From an uncultured Bacilli bacterium (lineage in GTDB: Bacteria > Bacillota_I > Bacilli_A > RF39 > UBA660): a stretch of 57,098 bases of DNA. Positions 52,391 through 57,098 of this stretch are shown here, one piece after another. A program made the translations under genes and the position numbers. The notes below the pieces were generated by a model. The model made no database searches. It saw only the letters and a list, made by a program, of their open reading frames with translations, and was not told the origin of the DNA. The stretch is from the NCBI GenBank assembly GCA_934086775.1, contig CAKOIJ010000003.1, positions 1 through 57,098 on the forward strand. Reading direction: 5' to 3'. Numbering within the stretch: the first letter of the stretch is position 1; each line of letters begins with the position of its first letter.

Positions 52391-53282
52391 ACACATCATA
52401 TGTTTTATCCAACTCTTTTAATTCGTTAAAAGTATCAATTTCTATTATATCTTCCTTTTTACACTCCCTTAAATAAATGCTATAATTCTTTTTGCAAACA
52501 TCTAATATAACCTGTTCCCAATATTTTTCTTTTCCTCCGGGAGATTCAAATACTTTTTTCATATCCTTTTCTATTTTAGTTCCATCTAATTCATTATAAT
52601 ATGAGATACCAATCATTTGATAACAATTTTCTCCGCCTAGTTTTTCTTTAGTTATGACACCGTTCTTGACCTCTAAACACCAATCATCACTTCTATCGAC
52701 ATAATAACCCAGAAAGTTACTATGATATTCATATTTTCTTATTAAATTAGGATTATATAAGTATAAGTCTGATTCCAATACATAAGCGTTTTTAATTAAA
52801 TTTCTAACTAAATAGGCACTTGATATATTGTTAGCCTCATTATACATTTTATTATCTATAAATTTAATATTAGGATATTTCTTTTTTAATACCTCAAATT
52901 GTTCTGATAAATATCCAGTTATTATGTATATTTCTTCTATACCTGCTTTAACTACACTATCAAGTAGTGTTTCTATTATCCTTTTACCATTTACAAGTAC
53001 CATTGGTTTTGGTGTATTTAGTGTAATTGGCACTAATCTAGAACCAAAACCCGCTGCTAAAAAAATTGCTCTTTTGACTCTGAATGGTTCTAGCAAAAAT
53101 AATCCTTCTTTAGTTATTTTATTATCTTCTGTAACTAATTTATTATCTATTAATTCAGATACTATTTTATTAATCGATCCTAAGGATAAATTAGTTTCTC
53201 TAGATAATTCCCTTTGAGAAAGTCTTTTCTCATTTCTTTCTATTGCTGTTAATACCTCAAATTGATTAATTGTTAATTTCAT
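52389..53282 (-). CDS. Winged-helix/nucleotidyltransferase fusion (LicC/PntC-like)
   Basis: A 297-residue two-domain protein. Residues 1-65 form a MarR-type winged helix (LTINQFEVLTAIER, SQRELSRETNLSLGSINKIV). Residues 70-297 are an NTP transferase: AIFLAAGFGSRLVPITLNTPKPMV (signature G-x-G-x-R and K-P), ESDLYLYN (metal Asp), and SPGGKEKYWEQV as in CTP:phosphocholine or 2-aminoethylphosphonate cytidylyltransferases. It would activate a phospho-amine with CTP, and the DNA-binding domain suggests it also senses substrate level and controls the import genes. Two bases separate it from the permease. Fusions of this kind occur next to AEP-type transporters. Confidence 0.82.
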   Translation of the reverse strand: MKLTINQFEVLTAIERNEKRLSQRELSRETNLSLGSINKIVSELIDNKLVTEDNKITKEGLFLLEPFRVKRAIFLAAGFGSRLVPITLNTPKPMVLVNGKRIIETLLDSVVKAGIEEIYIITGYLSEQFEVLKKKYPNIKFIDNKMYNEANNISSAYLVRNLIKNAYVLESDLYLYNPNLIRKYEYHSNFLGYYVDRSDDWCLEVKNGVITKEKLGGENCYQMIGISYYNELDGTKIEKDMKKVFESPGGKEKYWEQVILDVCKKNYSIYLRECKKEDIIEIDTFNELKELDKTYDV

Positions 53283-53283
53283 A

Positions 53284-54843
53284 TTATTTATCTTCCCTTC
53301 TATTTATTAAATAAATTATTCCTTTAACAACAATGTTAAAGAATAGTATTACAAGTGATATAATAGCTGCTTCCCCTAGTAACATATTGCTTTCATAATT
53401 GTTAATTAATAACGAAAGTGGCATAGTTTCTGTATTAAATAAGAATGCTACCGCTGATATAGTAATCATTGCGTTTACAAAGAAATAACTAAACATTTCT
53501 CTAATAGTTTTTCTTGTACACGGAATAATTACATCTTTTATTATTTTAAAATTACTTATATTGCATGTTTTAGCAACAATTTCAAAGTTAGGATTAACTT
53601 TGTTTAAAGCATTATACGCCATTAAATATGGGCTGGCCATAAAGTGCACTATATTAACTATAATTAGTATTATAAACGTATTATAAATAAACGAATTATT
53701 AAATGTTATTGTATAAGATAACCCTAAAACGATACCTGGTATTGCTAAAGATGATATAGATAAAATGTGTATTATTTTAGATGTTTTAGAATTAATTCTA
53801 GCTGATGTATATGCCGCAAAGTAACTTATTATAGTGCCAAATATCGATGTTAAAAATGCTATTAAAAGTGAATTTAATATATATCTTCCTATATTATTGT
53901 CTAATACATAATTTATATGTTTTAAAGATAAAGATTTATTTAAAACAGGATTATCTATAAAAGCATAATACATAAATGAAGTTATAACTATAAATATTGA
54001 AATAATTATAAGATAAGTAAATATAGTAAGTAAAGTATCTCTAGTTTTATTTTCTTCAATATAATCTTTTCTTCCTTCAAAATTACCATTAGAATAATCT
54101 TTAGATAAAGTATCAAATAAAAAGGATATAAATGCTGGAATAAGCAAGAATAAACCTATTATAGTACCGGATGAGAAATCTAATAGACCAATTACTTCTT
54201 TATATAGATATACTGGTAAAGTTAAGTATTTGCCTCCAACCGAAAGAGGGACACCATAATCGGTAAATATCATTGTAAAAACCGCAAAAGTAGCTGATAT
54301 AATAGGCTTCTTCATATAACAAAGTGTAACTTTTTTAAATGTTTCCCATTTATTCATACCTAGTACTTTGCTAACGTTATACATATTATTATCTACATAA
54401 TTAAATCCATCACAGAACATTAAAAATGCCACTGGAAAGGAATACAATATAGAGCCTATTACTATACCATTAAATCCTATAATATTAAAATCAAATAATT
54501 TAGATATCATACCATTAGTCCCAAATAAATTAATTAAACCTAATCCATGAGATATAGATGGTATTAGCATTGGAATAGTAATTAATACTTTAAGAACCGC
54601 TCTTCTTTTAATATTTGTTCTATTAAGAGTAAAAGCAAGAGTATACGCAATTACTATTGAAAATATAGTAGATACACTTGTTACTACAATAGAATTACTT
54701 AGTGCTGCTTTAAAAGAAATAGAAAAAATAATACTCTTAAAACTACTCCATTCTACTCTTGTAAGCATTTGTAATATTGGATAAAATACTGCAAAAAATA
54801 AGAATATAAATACAAATATATTAATTTTATTAAACTTTTTCAT
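53284..54843 (-). CDS. ABC importer permease, double-domain (AEP/Fe3+ type)
   Basis: A 519-residue permease containing two binding-protein-dependent transport domains, about 12 helices in total. The first domain contains the EAA-like loop VSKVLGMNKWETFKKVTL and the second VAKTCNISNFKIIKDVIIP. Such two-in-one permeases are typical of Fe(III), thiamine and 2-aminoethylphosphonate importers. The accompanying binding protein and nucleotidyltransferase make the AEP-type the best guess. The start overlaps the ATPase stop by one base. Confidence 0.88.
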   Translation of the reverse strand: MKKFNKINIFVFIFLFFAVFYPILQMLTRVEWSSFKSIIFSISFKAALSNSIVVTSVSTIFSIVIAYTLAFTLNRTNIKRRAVLKVLITIPMLIPSISHGLGLINLFGTNGMISKLFDFNIIGFNGIVIGSILYSFPVAFLMFCDGFNYVDNNMYNVSKVLGMNKWETFKKVTLCYMKKPIISATFAVFTMIFTDYGVPLSVGGKYLTLPVYLYKEVIGLLDFSSGTIIGLFLLIPAFISFLFDTLSKDYSNGNFEGRKDYIEENKTRDTLLTIFTYLIIISIFIVITSFMYYAFIDNPVLNKSLSLKHINYVLDNNIGRYILNSLLIAFLTSIFGTIISYFAAYTSARINSKTSKIIHILSISSLAIPGIVLGLSYTITFNNSFIYNTFIILIIVNIVHFMASPYLMAYNALNKVNPNFEIVAKTCNISNFKIIKDVIIPCTRKTIREMFSYFFVNAMITISAVAFLFNTETMPLSLLINNYESNMLLGEAAIISLVILFFNIVVKGIIYLINRREDK

Positions 54844-55604
54844 TATAAATCAATCCCTGTACACTTTTCTATTGAACTAACTTTTTCTATTAAATGATTA
54901 GTAACAAAATTTCTGACATACTCACTTGCAGGCTCATTAAAAATTTTATTAGGTATATCTAATTGTTCAATATTACCGTTATTCATAACCATTACCCTGT
55001 CAGATAAAGAAAAAGCTTCTTCTTGGTCATGAGTAATATATATCATAGTAGTTTTAAACTTATTTTGTATACTTTTTAATTCTTTTCTAAGATACAGTCT
55101 ATTGTCAGCATCTAATGCTGACATAGGTTCATCAAATAAAATAATGTCAGGTTTTAATACTAAAGTTCTAGCAATTGCCACTCTTTGTTGTTGCCCCCCT
55201 GATAATTCATGAGGATACTTATTTATATGTTCTTCCATATTAATCATTTTCAACATGTTTTTACTTTCTTCTATAGCTTTAGTTTTATTATTGATTTTTA
55301 AATTAAGAGCATAACAAACATTTTCTAAAGCAGTCATATTAGGAAATAGACAATAATTTTGAAAAACTATCCCCATCCCTCTTTTAGAAGCATCTAGTGA
55401 AGTAATATCCTTTTTGTTTTTAATAATAGTTCCTGATGTGGGTTTTTCAATGCCTATTAATATTTTAAGTAATGTAGTTTTCCCACATCCACTCGGACCT
55501 AAAATAGATAAAAATTCCCCATCATTAACTGTAAAACTAATATTATTAAGTACAGTTTTATTATCGTAAATTTTAACTAATTTTTTTATTTCTAATTCGG
55601 TCAT
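54843..55604 (-). CDS. ABC importer ATP-binding protein
   Basis: A 253-residue importer ATPase: Walker A GPSGCGKTTL (about residues 35-44), Q-loop VFQNYCLFPNM, signature LSGGQQQR, Walker B IILFDEPMSALD and the H-loop YITHDQEEA. It resembles PotA/FbpC and PhnT-type subunits. ATG 55604 is the start: GGAGGAAATCGGAG lies directly before it, and the longer frame running upstream to 55706 would read through the promoter. First gene of the operon controlled by the 55619-55660 site. Confidence 0.95.
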   Translation of the reverse strand: MTELEIKKLVKIYDNKTVLNNISFTVNDGEFLSILGPSGCGKTTLLKILIGIEKPTSGTIIKNKKDITSLDASKRGMGIVFQNYCLFPNMTALENVCYALNLKINNKTKAIEESKNMLKMINMEEHINKYPHELSGGQQQRVAIARTLVLKPDIILFDEPMSALDADNRLYLRKELKSIQNKFKTTMIYITHDQEEAFSLSDRVMVMNNGNIEQLDIPNKIFNEPASEYVRNFVTNHLIEKVSSIEKCTGIDL

Positions 55605-55618
55605 CTCCGATTTCCTCC

Positions 55619-55660
55619 GTTCATATTTTATATTATATAACATTAAAATGAACGTGTCAA
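55619..55660 (-). promoter_or_regulatory. Consensus promoter with GTTCA-N25-TGAAC operator (ABC operon)
   Basis: TTGACA (55655-55660), 17 bases, TATAAT (55632-55637), a perfect consensus. GTTCA (minus strand, 55649-55653) and TGAAC (55619-55623) lie 25 bases apart, flanking the -10 region. Exactly the same geometry occurs before the solute-binding gene, so it is very likely a regulator site. Confidence 0.85.
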
Positions 55661-55661
55661 C

Positions 55662-55699
55662 CAAATAAATGGTTAAGTAGATGCTTAACCATTTATTTG
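55662..55699 (-). repeat. Strong hairpin at the end of the solute-binding gene
   Basis: A 16-bp perfect stem (55662-55677 with 55684-55699), 6-base loop TAGATG or CATCTA, containing the stop codon of the binding-protein gene. It lacks a T-tract on the minus strand and runs straight into the -35 box of the next operon. It may be an attenuator or protect the upstream mRNA, giving more binding protein than ATPase. Confidence 0.75.
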
Positions 55700-56656
55700 T
55701 TTCCATAATTCAGTTAATTTTGTCTTTATTTTAACATCATCAATGCCAGTCATATCAGCATTTTTCGTACTAACCGGATAATTTTTTACATTACTTGTTT
55801 TATCTTTTAATATACCTTCTGGCAAGAAGTTTTGACTATCGTTAGTTACTCCATTTGTAATTAAAAATTCAAATACTTTTTTAACATTCTCATTCGTTTC
55901 TTTACCCTTTATAATACCGCAAGATGTAGTATTATATAAAGCACCACTATCTAGCTCAATTATACTAAAATCATAACCTTCGTTTATTGCTGCTACTCCT
56001 TGACTAGTCATACCCATTGCGATGGCAATTTCTCCTTGTTTAAGTAAGTTAGTAGGGCCTGACCCCGAAGAAGTAAATTCTCTTAAATTCTCTTTTAATT
56101 TAGTAAAATATTTTACCGCTTTATCTTTACCCATTATATTAACTACATTTAGAAGAAAAGCGTATCCTGTTCCTGATGTTTTAGGATCTGGCATAGCAAT
56201 TAAACCTTTGTATTCTTTTTTTAATAAATCATTATATGTTTTAGGTACTTCTAAATTGTGTTCTCTAAAGTATTTATTATCTACAAATAAATTAATTGTG
56301 TATTTAGACCAAGCTAAATATTTATTCGAAGTATTAACACCTTTTTCATAAATGCTAGTATCAAAACTAGATATATCAGCAAAATTATCCTTTAAATTTT
56401 CTATATGGGAAGTTTCTAAATCAATAACAATATCAGCTTCAATATTTTTTCCTTCATTTTTTATTTTAGCTGCAGTATTTCCGGTAGACATAGTTTGAAT
56501 AACAACATCAATATCACTAAAGTTTTCTTTTAACAATGTCTTTAAACTTTGAGTCCTGTCATCTTCCATATTGCTGTAAATGACAACTTTTTCTTTTTTG
56601 CTACCGCACCCCGTTAAAACAAGTAAACATAACAATAGAACAAAAATCTTTTTCAT
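55685..56656 (-). CDS. Solute-binding lipoprotein of an AEP/Fe3+-type ABC importer
   Basis: A 323-residue extracellular lipoprotein: signal peptide with lipobox LTGC (Cys17), then a two-lobed periplasmic-binding fold with VVIYSNMEDDRTQSL, the hinge MPDPKTSGTGYAFLLNVV, SGPTNLLKQGEIAIAMG and the C-terminal FLPEGILKDK. The fold matches bacterial solute-binding family 6/8, used for Fe3+ and 2-aminoethylphosphonate. No iron-ligating Tyr pair is obvious, which favours the AEP-like reading. Transcribed alone; expression follows the same operator as the ABC operon. Confidence 0.88.
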   Translation of the reverse strand: MKKIFVLLLCLLVLTGCGSKKEKVVIYSNMEDDRTQSLKTLLKENFSDIDVVIQTMSTGNTAAKIKNEGKNIEADIVIDLETSHIENLKDNFADISSFDTSIYEKGVNTSNKYLAWSKYTINLFVDNKYFREHNLEVPKTYNDLLKKEYKGLIAMPDPKTSGTGYAFLLNVVNIMGKDKAVKYFTKLKENLREFTSSGSGPTNLLKQGEIAIAMGMTSQGVAAINEGYDFSIIELDSGALYNTTSCGIIKGKETNENVKKVFEFLITNGVTNDSQNFLPEGILKDKTSNVKNYPVSTKNADMTGIDDVKIKTKLTELWKQING

Positions 56657-56672
56657 TATATCCCTCCTCTTT

Positions 56673-56714
56673 GTTCATATTTATAATTTTAATATATTTT
56701 AGTGAACATGTCAA
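56673..56714 (-). promoter_or_regulatory. Promoter with GTTCA-N25-TGAAC operator (binding-protein gene)
   Basis: TTGACA (56709-56714), 17 bases, TAAAAT (56686-56691). GTTCA (minus strand, 56703-56707) and TGAAC (56673-56677) are separated by 25 bases, with the same one-base gap to the -35 as in the ABC operon. Confidence 0.85.
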
Positions 56715-56846
56715 TCATTATTTTTAATATAATAAGTACACAATTTAAATTCCTATGTCATTTTATGAACATTTAATCTATAAATATATATTCCTTTTAC
56801 TTATTTGAGTCATTATTAAAATTTTAATAAAATATTTAAATATGTA

Positions 56847-56873
56847 AAAAAGTAGTTATATACGATATAACTA
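56847..56873 (-). terminator. Terminator of the partial gene at the right edge
   Basis: TAGTTATAT with ATATAACTA (56853-56861 with 56865-56873), then C and a T-run on the minus strand. The space 56715-56846 is AT-rich with no gene. Confidence 0.7.
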
Positions 56874-56898
56874 TCTCTATTGATTGTCTAATAGTTTT

Positions 56899-57098
56899 TT
56901 AAATTTTCCTCTCCTTTTTTGTAAAAATAACATTTGTCTTAAATATTAAAAATAATATTATAAAAATTAACAAAATATAAAAAATTATCATTTCTTTTTT
57001 CTTACCTATTGCATAAAAAATTGTAACTACACTAAATATAATATCTACTAAATAAATAACTATTATTGTTTTCCTTGTACTTAATTTCTTTAATAACT
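56899..57098 (-). CDS. Partial membrane protein (5' end beyond the window)
   Basis: An open minus-strand frame enters from the right edge and ends at TAA 56899-56901, giving about 65 residues with no start inside the window. It contains two hydrophobic helices (IIVIYLVDIIFSVVTIFYA and IIFYILLIFIILFLIF) and a basic tail (TKKERKI). Probably the C-terminus of a small multi-pass membrane protein. Function not recognisable. Confidence 0.55.
   Translation of the reverse strand, partial: LLKKLSTRKTIIVIYLVDIIFSVVTIFYAIGKKKEMIIFYILLIFIILFLIFKTNVIFTKKERKI

Noticed and set aside
54843..55706. Longer ATPase start at 55706
   Set aside because: The extra N-terminus would be read from the promoter and the hairpin; ATG 55604 has the ribosome binding site and matches family length.
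53284..56656. Firm assignment as a ferric iron importer
   Set aside because: The composition allows it, but the winged-helix/LicC-like gene in the same operon and LicD next door favour an amine-phosphonate type; left open.

Overview
The window is a very AT-rich stretch of a low-GC, probably anaerobic Firmicute. It carries a T-box leader before valS, a monomeric [FeFe] hydrogenase, a LicD/LCP-style cell-surface glycan locus, and Gram-positive ribosome binding sites and sigma-A promoters. A SleB/CwlJ-type cortex hydrolase and a CotD-like coat protein, the latter behind a SigK-like promoter, point to an endospore-forming lineage or one derived from it. TGA is used as a stop and the tRNA-Trp anticodon is CCA, so the standard bacterial code applies. 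The species cannot be named from sequence alone; an uncultured gut Bacilli or Clostridia lineage would fit.

Layout. 1-853: an unknown small gene, tRNA-Trp and attachment-site-like repeats. 854-4430: cell-wall hydrolase, hydrogenase, Fic protein and a decayed YhcG-type nuclease gene. 4537-7335: T-box and valS. 7350-11165: a TetR-controlled ABC-2 exporter operon with a clear palindromic operator. 11171-13467: a short DUF2828 (Ro60/TROVE-like) gene behind a candidate structured RNA, a small HTH gene, a frameshifted DUF6624-like gene and the coat gene. 13704-20445: housekeeping genes (CPBP protease, rlmD, carboxylate symporter, tag, an XRE regulator, csaA, ffh). 20596-32758: mixed enzymes and unknowns (lipase-like protein, lipoprotein, MFS carrier, thymidylate kinase-like, HAD, NlpC/P60, diacylglycerol glucosyltransferase-like, YebC, RecG). 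33019-36313: galE downstream of an ATPase/TOPRIM-like pair with a divergent XRE regulator, a candidate defence cassette.

36379-52365 is a surface polysaccharide locus read leftward: an ornithine-cyclodeaminase-like enzyme, LicD, flippase, sulfatase-fold enzyme, sulfotransferase, two GT2 enzymes, polymerase, GT4, an Alg14/Alg13-like pair, and an MBOAT/DHHW acetylation pair, with an LCP ligase beside it. 52389-56714 is an import-and-activation unit: a solute-binding lipoprotein, an ATPase, a double-domain permease of the 2-aminoethylphosphonate (AEP)/Fe3+ type, and a protein fusing a winged helix to a LicC/PntC-like nucleotidyltransferase. Its two promoters share the same operator geometry (GTTCA-N25-TGAAC).

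The most interesting reading is that the cell takes up an external amine compound (AEP or phosphocholine-like), activates it with CTP, and uses LicD from the adjacent operon to attach it to the surface glycan, with the fused winged helix controlling the import genes. This is inference. No CRISPR array, insertion sequence or rRNA gene was seen. Several genes have their stop codon inside the terminator hairpin, a sign of compact gene packing.
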